Source: Nocardiopsis metallicus (GTDB taxonomy: Bacteria > Actinomycetota > Actinomycetes > Streptosporangiales > Streptosporangiaceae). Taken from it: DNA of 64,000 bases. The translations under genes and the position numbers were made by a program. How positions within the stretch are numbered: position 1 is the first letter of the stretch; every line of letters starts with the position of its first letter. The stretch covers positions 1,240,001-1,304,000 of the forward strand of contig NZ_JACHDO010000001.1 of NCBI RefSeq assembly GCF_014201115.1, in the 5' to 3' direction. Shown here in pieces: positions 35,712 to 44,822 of the stretch. The notes beneath the pieces are model-generated. The model ran no database searches, was not told the DNA's origin, and saw only the letters and a list, made by a program, of their open reading frames with translations.

Positions 35712-36035
35712 GCACACACCCCTGTCGCCGTCGACCTCTGTCCGGGGAGTCTGCCACGCCGACCCCGTTCTTGGTGAGCCCCCGCGGACCCCGGTTTTCC
35801 TCTCGGGTACCTCCCCGGGGCGAACCGGACAGCTGTCGAATGAGGCGCTTTCCCCGGGCATGCCGACCGGTTTCGGATAATGTCGCAGGTCACGGAAACG
35901 GTAGGGAGCGCTGCACACCGCGCCGGTCCGGCCGACGGCCCGCCTGATCCGGGGGCGGCCCGTTCCGGCACCCGCTACGGTTTTCGTGGCGACAGTACGT
36001 ACGGAAGATTCGGCAGAACCGGGGGAGGTCCACTC

Positions 36036-37037
36036 GTGCGCGCGGAACGGCTGTGGCGCAGGGGGTTGAGGTTTCCGCGCCTGTTCCTGGCGGACCGGAC
36101 GGTCCTCGTGCACGGCGACGTCGATCCCAACCCGGACCCCAGGAAGTCGCGTTACGAGGCCCGGGCCTTCGACACCCGGTCGCTGCGTCCGCTCGGCACG
36201 GCCTTCGAGGTGCAGGGTCCGGTCAACCTGGCGCGGTCACCCGAAGGGGAGGGGTGGCCGGGCACGGTCCTGGTCCAGGCCTCGCGTCGCTCGGTGAGCG
36301 TGCGCGACCCGCGTACCGGCAGTCCCCTGCTGGAGACCGACCTGGCCGAACCGGGGGAGCTGTGGCCCGACGACGTCGCGCTGCGCGTCCTGGACAAGGA
36401 GGCGGTCGTCTTCCTCTTCGGTGAGGACGGAGACGGCGGCAGCCGATGGTGGGCGGTGGACCCGCACACCGGGGCGGCCGTGCCCGACCTCGCCGACTCC
36501 CGCCCGGGCCACGAAGCCCGTGGCGAGCGCATGTCCTTCGCCGGTGACTTCCTGGTCGCCCCCGGCCAGGACCCGGGTTTCGACCCGGTCATCCTCGCCG
36601 ACTACGAACACCCCCGCGAACGCGTGTACCGGCTGGAGGACGGCGAGTACCTCGGCGAGGTGGAGAGCCACGCCGACTCCGAGACCGTGGCCGCCCGGGT
36701 CGGCGGTCGTCCGCTGCTGGCGGTGGCCGGGCGCATCCATTCCCTGCCCGACCTGGACCTGGTCGCCGAGCTCGGCGGCCCGCGCACCCTGGTCTCCCTG
36801 GTGGAGTGGGAGGGCGAGGCCGTCGCGGTCTACCAGGAGGAGGACGCCCGCCCCGGTGGTCTGGGCTCCTGGTACCTGGACCGGCTGCGCGTGCGCTACC
36901 TGGACCGGCCCGGCCAGCCGGTCGTCGAGATCCCCGGCACCTGGCCGGGCGAGCTGGAGGACCTGGTCGCGGCCCCGGACCGGGTGGTGGTCCTGGCCAC
37001 CACGGAGGGCGTGTACGCGCTGCACGTGAACGGCTAG
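36036..37037 (+). CDS. Uncharacterised propeller-like protein, first of a tandem pair
   Basis: 333 residues, no signal peptide or membrane helix. Repeating short beta-rich segments (SVSVRDPRTGSPLLETDLAE, RVYRLEDGEYLGEVESHADS, DRVVVLATTEGVYALHV) suggest a beta-propeller. It is paralogous to the next gene: both start with xRLWxRxLxxPRLY/F and end with VVxATTEGVYxxxV. Start at GTG 36036 (GGGAGG upstream), the position matching its paralogue. No family recognised. Confidence 0.7.
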   Translation: MRAERLWRRGLRFPRLFLADRTVLVHGDVDPNPDPRKSRYEARAFDTRSLRPLGTAFEVQGPVNLARSPEGEGWPGTVLVQASRRSVSVRDPRTGSPLLETDLAEPGELWPDDVALRVLDKEAVVFLFGEDGDGGSRWWAVDPHTGAAVPDLADSRPGHEARGERMSFAGDFLVAPGQDPGFDPVILADYEHPRERVYRLEDGEYLGEVESHADSETVAARVGGRPLLAVAGRIHSLPDLDLVAELGGPRTLVSLVEWEGEAVAVYQEEDARPGGLGSWYLDRLRVRYLDRPGQPVVEIPGTWPGELEDLVAAPDRVVVLATTEGVYALHVNG

Positions 37038-37153
37038 GGCGGGGGCTCGGAGCCGGTTCGGGACTGAAGACCCGGCCCGACCCCGGGCGCCGGGCCCGGA
37101 CGGGCCGTCGGTAGCGTGCGGTGCGACGGTTCCGGGACGAAGGACGGTCGGGC

Positions 37154-38185
37154 GTGCACGTGACGCGGTTGTGGGATCGGACACTGGATTCTCCCCGGTT
37201 GTACCGGGAGGGCGCCATCCTCATGGTTCTGGAGGAGGAGAGCTGGGACTACGGCACGAGCGGGTGTCACGCACGCTCCTTCGACCTGCGCACCCGTGAA
37301 CCCTTCGGCCCGGTCTTCACCCTCCCGGAGAGGGTCTGCCTGGCCGACGTCCCCGAACGCTGGCCGGTGCCGGTGCTGGCCTACGTGAAGTCCGAAACCC
37401 TGGTGGTCAAGGACGCCAGGAACGGGAGACCTGTGGAGCGGATCCCCCTGCCGGAGCGGGAGTGCCGCAGCCTGAGTGACGCGGCTCTCACCAGGATCGA
37501 CGGGCGCACGGTGCTGTACCTGCTGGAGAACCCCAACCGCCACGACCACGGCTGGACCGTGGTGGGTCTGGATCCGTCCGAACCCTTCCTCGCCTGGGAA
37601 AACTGGTTCCCGATGTACAGGGAGCACCAGGAGCGGATGTCGTTGGGCGGTGAGTGGCTGGCCGTACCGGACGAGGAGTACGTCGTATGGGGTGTGGAGT
37701 ACACGGCCCACGATCCGGCTTTCGTTCCGGAGCACCTCCCCGAACCCCGGGTGGGCGTGTACCGGGCCAGTGACGGCGCACGGATGGGGAAGGTCGAACC
37801 GGAGGCCGGCACCGCCGTGGTCGCCACCGTGGGAGGGCACTCCTACCTGGCCCAGGAACAGTCTGTGCTCTGCCTGCCGGAGCTGACGCCGGTGGTCAGG
37901 GTGCCCCTGTCGGTCGGGGTGGCCCTGGCCGAGTGGGAGGGGCGGCCGGTCGCGGCCTTCGCGCAGAAGAAGGAGGACCCGCCGTCCGCGGCGGGGCGGG
38001 TCCCGCCGATCCGGTTGGTCTACTGCTTCCTGGACGTGCCGGAGAACACGGACGGCGCGGAGCCCGAGCTCGTCGCGATTCCCTGGGAGATCCCGGGCGG
38101 CTTCTGCGACCTACTGGCCGGCCTGGACGGCGAGGTCGTGGTAGCCACCTCCGAAGGCGTGTACGTGGTGACCATCGACCTGTGA
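37154..38185 (+). CDS. Uncharacterised propeller-like protein, second of a tandem pair
   Basis: 343 residues, paralogue of the preceding gene, separated by 116 bp. Matching blocks: RLWDRTLDSPRLY at the N-terminus, ARSFDLRTREPFGPVF, GVYRASDGARMGKVEPEAGT and VVVATSEGVYVVTIDL at the end. Cytosolic, beta-rich, no catalytic motif visible. GTG start at 37154 aligned to the paralogue, with AAGGACGG upstream. The pair probably arose by tandem duplication and has diverged strongly. Confidence 0.7.
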   Translation: MHVTRLWDRTLDSPRLYREGAILMVLEEESWDYGTSGCHARSFDLRTREPFGPVFTLPERVCLADVPERWPVPVLAYVKSETLVVKDARNGRPVERIPLPERECRSLSDAALTRIDGRTVLYLLENPNRHDHGWTVVGLDPSEPFLAWENWFPMYREHQERMSLGGEWLAVPDEEYVVWGVEYTAHDPAFVPEHLPEPRVGVYRASDGARMGKVEPEAGTAVVATVGGHSYLAQEQSVLCLPELTPVVRVPLSVGVALAEWEGRPVAAFAQKKEDPPSAAGRVPPIRLVYCFLDVPENTDGAEPELVAIPWEIPGGFCDLLAGLDGEVVVATSEGVYVVTIDL

Positions 38186-38208
38186 TCCGAGCAGCAGGGC
38201 CCGGCCAC

Positions 38209-39129
38209 CTAACTGGGCAGCAGGGCGCGGGCCCGGCCGATGAAGTCCAGCTGTTCCTCCCAGCCCAGGTTGTCCGCGCCCGCGACGACACGGTCGGCCC
38301 CGGCCTCCGCGTACGCGGTGTAGAGCTCGGCGAGCTCCTCGGGTGCGCGCGCCAGCATCGGGCCCCGGGCGGCCTCCTCCTCGGGGATACCGTGCTCCTC
38401 GACGAGCTGCCGGACCAGGGTCTCGTAGGCCTGCCGAGCCGAGCGATCCTCGCCGAGGACGAGGTGGCCGCCCACGGTGATCGGGGGCCGGGGCAGACCC
38501 TGTTCCCGCGCGCGGGAACGCAGGCGCTCTGCGGCCGCGGCCAGACCGGCGGGGGACAGTTGGGAGGGCAGCCACCCGGCGCCTACCCGCAGGATCCGGT
38601 CGAACGCCTTCTCGGTACCGCCCACCAGGACCGGCGGCATGGGTGCGGCCGGGGCCAGCCGCAGCGTCGTGTCGGCTTCCTCGAAACGCACCTCCTCTCC
38701 GGTGACCAGACGGGGCAGCAGGTCAAGGGTCGTGTCGGTGGCCCGGCCCCGCCCCTTCGCGGGCACGCCCAGCGCTCGCCAGAGCGGGGAGTCGGGGAAC
38801 CCGCCGATGCCCACGCCCAGCAGGAGGCGGTTCGCGGACAGGTGCTGGAGGGTGGCGATCTGCGCGGCCAGCCAGGGCGCGGGCCTGGGCGGGACGGACA
38901 GGACCCCGAAGCCCAGCCGGACCCGCTGGGTGACGGCGGCGGCCGCTGCCAGGGTCAGGGTCGGTTCCAGGGCCGGGGTGCCGTCACCCAGGAGCAGGTC
39001 GGCGACCCACAGGGACTCCAGGCCGTGCTCCTCCACCGCGATGGCGGCCTCGGTGACGCCGGGGGTGCGGGGGTCGGTGAGTTCTTCCATGGCGGTGGGC
39101 AGCACCGCGCCGATGTCGATCGTAGTCAT
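38209..39129 (-). CDS. LLM-class (F420- or FMN-dependent) oxidoreductase
   Basis: 306 residues of the luciferase-like TIM-barrel family: DIGAVLPTAMEELTDPRTPG, ESLWVADLLLGD, LGFGVLSVPPRPAPWLAAQI and VLVGGTEKAFDRILRVGAGW. The sequence is closer to actinobacterial F420-dependent members than to the FMN monooxygenase at 4.5 kb. ATG 39129 chosen, 6 nt after a GGGTGG ribosome site; GTG 39138 is possible. An operator-like palindrome lies just upstream. Confidence 0.85.
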   Translation of the reverse strand: MTTIDIGAVLPTAMEELTDPRTPGVTEAAIAVEEHGLESLWVADLLLGDGTPALEPTLTLAAAAAVTQRVRLGFGVLSVPPRPAPWLAAQIATLQHLSANRLLLGVGIGGFPDSPLWRALGVPAKGRGRATDTTLDLLPRLVTGEEVRFEEADTTLRLAPAAPMPPVLVGGTEKAFDRILRVGAGWLPSQLSPAGLAAAAERLRSRAREQGLPRPPITVGGHLVLGEDRSARQAYETLVRQLVEEHGIPEEEAARGPMLARAPEELAELYTAYAEAGADRVVAGADNLGWEEQLDFIGRARALLPS

Positions 39130-39146
39130 GACCACCACCCTGAATG

Positions 39147-39162
39147 CTCAACTTTGGTTGAG
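39147..39162. promoter_or_regulatory. Operator-like inverted repeat upstream of the LLM gene
   Basis: CTCAAC-TTTG-GTTGAG, perfect 6-bp arms, 18 bp upstream of ATG 39129. On the minus strand a TTGACC -35-like hexamer lies just before it, so a TetR- or MarR-type repressor could block the promoter here. Confidence 0.5.
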
Positions 39163-39212
39163 GTCAAGGGGGAGGGTCGGATCCGGACCGGCCGTGTCCA
39201 GGTCGGCCGAAC

Positions 39213-40259
39213 TCACTTCGGACGGTTCTCGTCGACCCACGCGTCGATGGTCTCGAACCAGTCGTAGAGCCACCGCTCGCGCTCCTCGCGCCCCCGGGGA
39301 ACCCGCCCCGCCGGGACGTGCCAGCCGTGCATCACGATCTCTTTGTCCATGGGCAGTTCGCGCCACACGTCCGCCACCGTCACCATCCGGTCCAGACCCG
39401 TGTGCCCCACGAACACCACGTCCGCGTCCGGGGCCGCGTCCAGAGCGGCGAACAGTCCGCCCGGCTGCGGCGCCATCACGTTGCGCATCCCGTCGGCCCG
39501 CCGGGCCAGCCCCGGGGAACCGCCCTCGTGCAGTCGGGCGATCCGCTTGCGCCTGCGGTCCGGGGTGAAGTTCCCGCCCTCGGGGAAGATCACGAACGCG
39601 TCGTTGCCGTCCAACCCCGCCGCCAGCTGGCCGACCTGCTCCCGTACCCCCTCCGGGCGCGGCCCGCCGCCCCTGGTGAACGGCGAGGGCGCGATGAACC
39701 GACTGGGCAGCCGGTTGAGCAGGACGTCGATCGCCGGATCCCACTGCAGGGCGTCCTTGAGGACGATCCGGGTATCCCGGTGCGCGCGGTTGATCAGCGT
39801 GTGGATCAGGATGAACGAGTCACCCGGCCCCGCGTGCCGACAGGCCACGACCAGCGGCCGCCCGGGAGCCATCGGATCCCCGAAGAAGTCGGTGTCCGTG
39901 CCGTCCCCGACGCCGCGGATACGCAGCCGCAGTACCCACCGCGCCTGTCGGAACAGCACCCGGAGAAAGTATCCGGTCAGCGCGTAGTGTGCCCGCTGGA
40001 ACGCCGGGGTACGGATCCGCCAGCCGAACCCGGAGGCCACCCACAGCACGAACAGCGACACCAGCGCGGCCGCGTCCCACAGCAGGTAGAAGATGAACAT
40101 CCACAGCACCCGGGGCACGCGCATCCGCCTCGGCACCATCGACACCAGCGCCAACGCCACCAGTAACCACAGCGGCAGCGTGCTCAGCACCAGGAAGCCC
40201 AGCAGCACGACGGTCGGGGCGATCACCAGGCGCCGGAACCAGCGCGGGGGCAGCCGCAT
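39213..40259 (-). CDS. 1-acylglycerol-3-phosphate acyltransferase-like membrane protein
   Basis: 348 residues. Two or three N-terminal membrane helices (about 12-90) precede a PlsC-type domain with the HX4D motif in CRHAGPGDSF and the substrate motif FPEGGNFTPDRR. It probably acylates a lyso-phospholipid. The start codon overlaps the stop of the patatin gene (ATGA), so a lipase and an acyltransferase are made together, as in lipid remodelling. Confidence 0.88.
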   Translation of the reverse strand: MRLPPRWFRRLVIAPTVVLLGFLVLSTLPLWLLVALALVSMVPRRMRVPRVLWMFIFYLLWDAAALVSLFVLWVASGFGWRIRTPAFQRAHYALTGYFLRVLFRQARWVLRLRIRGVGDGTDTDFFGDPMAPGRPLVVACRHAGPGDSFILIHTLINRAHRDTRIVLKDALQWDPAIDVLLNRLPSRFIAPSPFTRGGGPRPEGVREQVGQLAAGLDGNDAFVIFPEGGNFTPDRRRKRIARLHEGGSPGLARRADGMRNVMAPQPGGLFAALDAAPDADVVFVGHTGLDRMVTVADVWRELPMDKEIVMHGWHVPAGRVPRGREERERWLYDWFETIDAWVDENRPK

Positions 40260-41140
40260 CAGGCCTCGACCCCGGCCAGGTAGCTCCGGGAGGCCTCGTA
40301 GGCCCGCTCGATCCGCCGGTGGACGGTGTCCAACCGCCGGAAGGACAGCGGACTCTCGTCACCCTCCAAGGCACCCCCGCTGGGCAGCACGTGCAGCCGG
40401 ACATCCTTCGGCAGCGTCGCCAGGTCCCGGGCGAAGCGGTGGCGGCGGGCGATCTCGAAGGCCACCCGAGCCGTCTCCACCGTGTTGGTCGGCACCGCCA
40501 GGGGCTCCTCCACCCGCCCCACCTGCAACACGTACACGGTGCGCGCACCGGCCCGCACCGCGCCCTCGATGGGGATGGAGTTGACGATCCCGCCGTCCAT
40601 GAAGTGCTCCCCGTCGATCCGGGTGGGCGGCAGCAGCCCGGGCACCGACGCCGAGGCCATGACCGCCTCGACCAGCGGCCCGGCGGAGAACCAGTGTTCG
40701 GCGGCGCGCTCGATACTGGCCGCCACCACCCGCAGCGGTACTGCCAGGTCCTCGAAGGCCGGCTCGGGTCCCAGCGCGGCCACCAGCAGGCGGCGCAGCG
40801 GCTCCGGTGAGATCAGATGGGTGCGGGTCGTCACCAGGCGGCGCAGCTGGCGGCTCACGGCGTCCCCGAACACCGCGTTGGCGTCCTCGGAGGTCCAGGT
40901 CCTGATCAGCTGCTCCACCGCCGCCATCGTGGGGTCGGCGGCCAGCACCGCCCCGTTGATCGCACCGATGGAGGTGCCCACCACCAGGTCCGGGGTGACC
41001 CCCGCCTCCAGCAGCGCTCGGATCATGCCCACCTCGACCGCGCCGCGCACCCCGCCCCCGCCGAGAACGAAGGCCACCGGACCAGGGTCACCGTGCCCGC
41101 CGGAGGAAGTGCCGTCGGAGAGGTCAGAAAAGTCTGTCAC
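40259..41140 (-). CDS. Patatin-like phospholipase
   Basis: 293 residues. The oxyanion loop GGGGVRG, nucleophile elbow GTSIG (Ser) and catalytic DGG (Asp) of the Ser-Asp dyad are all present, in patatin order. Hydrolyses acyl chains from phospholipids or neutral lipids. Start placed at GTG 41140, 6 nt after a TAGACT hexamer, compatible with a leaderless mRNA; GTG 41146 is also in frame. First gene of a two-gene operon with the acyltransferase. Confidence 0.9.
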   Translation of the reverse strand: MTDFSDLSDGTSSGGHGDPGPVAFVLGGGGVRGAVEVGMIRALLEAGVTPDLVVGTSIGAINGAVLAADPTMAAVEQLIRTWTSEDANAVFGDAVSRQLRRLVTTRTHLISPEPLRRLLVAALGPEPAFEDLAVPLRVVAASIERAAEHWFSAGPLVEAVMASASVPGLLPPTRIDGEHFMDGGIVNSIPIEGAVRAGARTVYVLQVGRVEEPLAVPTNTVETARVAFEIARRHRFARDLATLPKDVRLHVLPSGGALEGDESPLSFRRLDTVHRRIERAYEASRSYLAGVEA

Positions 41141-41310
41141 CGGCACAGTCTAGGAATCCGCACCCGGAGAACCAGGGAATCCAGGGCCGGGAACGCTGTG
41201 AGGAAGAGCCGGGATCGGCCACCCAGAACGGGAACTCCCGCGAGCGCACCCCGACCAGCACGGGTTCCGGTGTGATACTCGATGTGACGATCCGACTCCG
41301 GGAGGACACC

Positions 41311-41787
41311 ATGACCGCACCGACCGACCTGACCGCCGCGACCGTCACCCGGGCCGTCCTGCTCGGGCTCGCCGCCGGGTCCCGCAGCACGCTCGGGGCG
41401 GCAGGGCCCTTGCTCGCCGGGGCGCGGTCCCGGGGAAGCAGACCCGCACAGTACGCCATCGCCCTGGCCGTCACCGGCGAGTTGGCGACCGACAAACTCC
41501 CGTGCGCGCCGAGCCGTCTGGCCGGGCCGGGAAAAGCGGTCCGGGTGCTGGCCGGTGGCCTGGGCGGTGCGCTCCTGGCCCGCGGACTGGGCCAGCCGGT
41601 GCTGGCCACGGCGGGGATCGCCGCGGCCGCCGCGCCGGTGGGGGCCGCGGCCGGGGTGCGCTGGAGGTCCCTGTGGGGTACCGGTCGCGGGGCGTGGGTG
41701 GGCGCGGTCGTGGAGGACGCGGTCGCGATCGGCCTGGCCCGGGCCGCCTGTGCGGGGTGGCCCGGAACCCGGCCAGGCCGGGGCTGA
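41311..41787 (+). CDS. Small membrane protein, DUF4126-like
   Basis: 158 residues, four or five short Ala/Gly/Leu-rich hydrophobic segments. The pattern GELATDKLPCAPSRLAGPG and a late EDAVAIGLA resemble the DUF4126 membrane family. Function unknown. Start at ATG 41311 behind GGGAGG. Confidence 0.65.
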   Translation: MTAPTDLTAATVTRAVLLGLAAGSRSTLGAAGPLLAGARSRGSRPAQYAIALAVTGELATDKLPCAPSRLAGPGKAVRVLAGGLGGALLARGLGQPVLATAGIAAAAAPVGAAAGVRWRSLWGTGRGAWVGAVVEDAVAIGLARAACAGWPGTRPGRG

Positions 41788-41887
41788 ACCCAGGCCTCGG
41801 AGCCCGAACCCCGGGGCAGCCCCCGGGACTCGTGCTCCCCAGGGCTCACGCGCCCGGATCAGTCCTCAGTGCCCGCCCTCCCCGGGA

Positions 41888-43066
41888 TCAGACCTCGAAG
41901 GTGCGCAGGACCTCGAAGTCCACACCGGCGCGAGGCAGGCGGCGGATCAGGGCCTCGCCCATGGCCACCGCCGTGGTCACCTGGCCCGAGGTCCGCGGAA
42001 GGTCGTCCTGCCACAGGCACAGCGCCGACTCCGCGAGCATCCCCGAGGTCGCCGCGTACCCCGGCTCGCCGCCGGAGACCAGGGTGTGCACCCGGCGGCC
42101 GCCGCCCGAACCCGCGAAGTGCACGGTGAACCACCCGTTGGCGAGCTGCTCCTCGGTGGGGCCCTCACCCTGCGGGCGCAACGACAGCAGGCGGTCGCGC
42201 AGCGGCGGTACCTGGGCCGCCGCCATCACCCCGGCGGCGCCGCCGACCGCGCCCACCACGCTGGTCAACCGGCGGAAGGCCGCATAGTGGCCGTAGGAGA
42301 AGTCCGGCCCGTACCGCTCCAGGGCGGCCGCGGACCTGACCACCACCTGCGGGTCCAGGGTGGGCAGTGGGACCGTCCACCCACGGGCCAGCCGGGTGCG
42401 CGGGCGGCCGCCTGAGTCGATCCGCACCCGGCGCCCCTCCGGGAGGCCCTCCAGCTCACGCCGCTCCCGGGCCGCCGCGAGCATGCCGGCGGGGTCGGCG
42501 AAGGCACCGACGGCCGAGTGCAGGGTGCCGCCGGAGACGTTCCCCCGAGCCCGGACGAAACCCTCCACGTGCAGCGGGACCCCCTCGGGCAGCCGCCCGA
42601 CGGTGAACAGCGCGCCCAGGTCGTGCGGGACCGAGTCGAAACCGCAGGCGTGCACGAGCCGGGCCCCGGTACGCACCGCGGTGGCGTGGTGCTTGACGTA
42701 CACGCGGTCCACGAACGCGGGCTCACCGGTCAGGTCCACGTAATCGGTGCCCTCCGCCGCGCAGGCGGCCACCAGTGGTTCGCCGTACTCGCTGTAGGGG
42801 CCCACCGTCGTGATGACGACCCGGGCCGAAGCGGCCAGCTCACGGATCGAGGCGGGGTCGTTGACGTCGGCGACCAGCAGTTCGGGCAGCGGCCGGTCCG
42901 GGTCGATCTCGGCCAGCTCGGCGCGCACCGACTCGAGTTTGTCCCGGTTCCGTCCGGCCAGTGCCCACCGAAGCTCGCGCGGGGCGTTCGTGGCCAGGTA
43001 CTCGGCGGTCAGCGCCCCGGTGTATCCGGTCGCGCCGAACAGGACGATGTCGTGCCCGCGTTCCAA
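41888..43066 (-). CDS. Saccharopine dehydrogenase-like / trans-acting enoyl reductase family protein
   Basis: 392 residues. An N-terminal Rossmann motif (DIVLFGATGYTGALTAEYLA) binds NADP, followed by VITTVGPYSEYGEPLVAACA, DYVDLTGEPAFVDRVYVKHH and ACGFDSVPHDLGALF. This is the actinobacterial family that includes mycobacterial trans-acting enoyl reductase Rv2953, which acts in phenolic lipid synthesis; here no polyketide genes are near, so the substrate is open. Confidence 0.85.
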   Translation of the reverse strand: MERGHDIVLFGATGYTGALTAEYLATNAPRELRWALAGRNRDKLESVRAELAEIDPDRPLPELLVADVNDPASIRELAASARVVITTVGPYSEYGEPLVAACAAEGTDYVDLTGEPAFVDRVYVKHHATAVRTGARLVHACGFDSVPHDLGALFTVGRLPEGVPLHVEGFVRARGNVSGGTLHSAVGAFADPAGMLAAARERRELEGLPEGRRVRIDSGGRPRTRLARGWTVPLPTLDPQVVVRSAAALERYGPDFSYGHYAAFRRLTSVVGAVGGAAGVMAAAQVPPLRDRLLSLRPQGEGPTEEQLANGWFTVHFAGSGGGRRVHTLVSGGEPGYAATSGMLAESALCLWQDDLPRTSGQVTTAVAMGEALIRRLPRAGVDFEVLRTFEV

Positions 43067-43209
43067 GGTGGTTCAGCCTCTCAGAGTTGCTCGATGCGCC
43101 GCCCACAGTCTCGCACGCGTCCCGAAACCGGTTTGGCCCCCGGGGTCCGCCGGGTACGCAGGCCCGCAGCGATGTCCACGACCGCGTCCGGGGAAGCACA
43201 GGGGGAGAC

Positions 43210-43776
43210 ATGACCGACCTGGTCGACCTGCACGGCACCGCGATGGCCGAGTTCGACCGCCGGGTGGCCGAGGTGACCCTGACCGACTGGGCACTGCCCA
43301 CGCCCTGCGCGGACTGGGACGTGCACGACCTGGTCAACCATCTGACCGCCGAACAGCTGTGGGTGCCGCACCTGCTCGCGGGGGCGCGCGTCGAGGAGAT
43401 CGGGAGCCGGTTCGACGGCGACAACCTGGGTGAGGAACCGGCGGCCACCTGGACGGTCGCCTCCCGCGAGTCCCGCACCGCCTGGCTGGCGCCCTCGGCT
43501 CTGGACCAGACCGTCCACCTGTCCTTCGGTGATGTCCCGGGCCGCGAGTACCTGTGGCAGATGACCTTTGACCTGGGAATTCATTCCTGGGACCTGGCCA
43601 GGGCGATCGGAGCTGACGAGAGACTCGACCCGACTCTGGCCGAGGAGCTGCTCACCTGGGCCAAGGGGAACGAGGCTGTCTTCGCTGGCAGTGACCTGTT
43701 CGCTGCTCCGGTCCCGGTGGGAGAGGGCGCCGATCCCCAGACCAGGCTGCTGGCTCTCACCGGAAGGAAGAACTAG
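43210..43776 (+). CDS. TIGR03086-type DinB-fold metal protein (maleylpyruvate isomerase family)
   Basis: 188 residues. The metal-ligand histidines are in WDVHDLVNHLTAEQLWVPHL and DLGIHSWDLARA, the typical two-site pattern of the mycothiol-dependent DinB/MPI family. Substrate unknown. A GGGGGAGA ribosome site precedes ATG 43210. It is the second member of the broader family in this window, the other at 15.4 kb. Confidence 0.85.
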   Translation: MTDLVDLHGTAMAEFDRRVAEVTLTDWALPTPCADWDVHDLVNHLTAEQLWVPHLLAGARVEEIGSRFDGDNLGEEPAATWTVASRESRTAWLAPSALDQTVHLSFGDVPGREYLWQMTFDLGIHSWDLARAIGADERLDPTLAEELLTWAKGNEAVFAGSDLFAAPVPVGEGADPQTRLLALTGRKN

Positions 43777-44285
43777 GACCGAAGCCCCGGACCTGAGGAC
43801 CGCGGGGGCCGAGGCTCACCAGAACCAGCGCCAAGGCCCTCGGGTCCGGTTTGGCGGCCCCTGCTTCCTCACTGATCAAAACCGCGTCCACGTGCGGTTC
43901 CCGGTCCAACGCGGCCAGTTAGCGCCGCTGTCCGTGCGAAGGGCCGTTGGCGAGCGCCGCGCTCCCCGCGCCGACAGAACGCGGGGGGCGCGGGGCGGGG
44001 AGGGCGTCGACGAACAGGCCGGTCTCGGTGCTGGCGATGTCGACGTACGCGGTTCCCGAAACCCCCACCCCGCGGCCGCGTCGGTGACCGCGTGCGGGCC
44101 CGCCCCACCTGAGACAGCGCCTCCTTGCCCAAGACGCCAAGCCCGCCAGCGGGGTGGAACGCGCCTGGCCTCGTCCGGCGGGTGAGTTCGGGGACTACGC
44201 CGCCACGGCCGCCCGTACCGGGTCATGGAAGTACTGAGGCCACCGGCCATGGAGCGGGGCCGACGGGACGGTGACCAGGCCGATG
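43777..44285. other. 509-bp region without a recognisable gene
   Basis: The stretch contains frames on the minus strand with short gene-like segments (for example GTAYVDIASTETGLFVDAL around 44040) but no complete gene. With the truncated TetR gene beside it, it looks like decayed coding sequence. Confidence 0.5.
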
Positions 44286-44820
44286 TCAAGCCCGCTGCTC
44301 CGGGGCCTGTGGGGCGGCGGCCCGGCCTGGTGGGCGGTCGAGAAGGAAGTCGGCCGCACGGGTCAGGACCTCCGCTCGGCTGCGGCCGGGGTGGTCGGCG
44401 GCGAGGAAGTGCTCCCCGATCGCGGCGCAGAAGGCGAGCAGGCTGCGGGCCTCCACCTCGTCGGGGTCGGCGCAGAAGGTACCGATCTCCTCCCGCAGGA
44501 GTTCCATCCGCCGGTTGTCGACCCGCCGAAGCCGCTCCGCGACCGCCGTATCGCGTCTGGCCCAGCCGCGGATCGCGAGATCGACGGGCAGGAGGCGGTC
44601 GTCGGAGAAGGGGAGCATGCCCGCGCGGTGCACCTGTTCCTTGGGGTCGGCGCCCTCGCGCTCGATCTGGTCGATGACGTCGTCGGTGCCCTCCCGCCCC
44701 CAGGTCTCCAACCCGGACCACTCCGCCGCGCGAGGTCCGCAAGGCCCTCCGGGGATCGCGTGCTCCGTACCGATGGGTGGTGATGCCGAGCACGGACAGC
44801 AGTTCGGCTACTGGCCGCGA
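44286..44820 (-). pseudogene. TetR-family regulator remnant
   Basis: Residues encoded from 44711 down to 44286 match the C-terminal ligand-binding half of TetR regulators (LLPVDLAIRGWARRDTAVAERL, DNRRMELLREEIGTF, DPDEVEARSLLAFCAAIGEH). The expected N-terminal DNA-binding helices are missing from this frame. In another frame at 44720-44815 weak HTH-like traces remain (ELLSVLGITT, RDPRRALR). The gene is therefore frameshifted or 5'-truncated and unlikely to make a working repressor. Confidence 0.6.
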
Positions 44821-44822
44821 TG

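Noticed and set aside
44040..44075. C-rich string (GAAACCCCCACCCCG) similar to the loop of the 3.5-kb RNA-like units
   Set aside because: No flanking stem and none of the other helices; chance similarity in GC-rich DNA.
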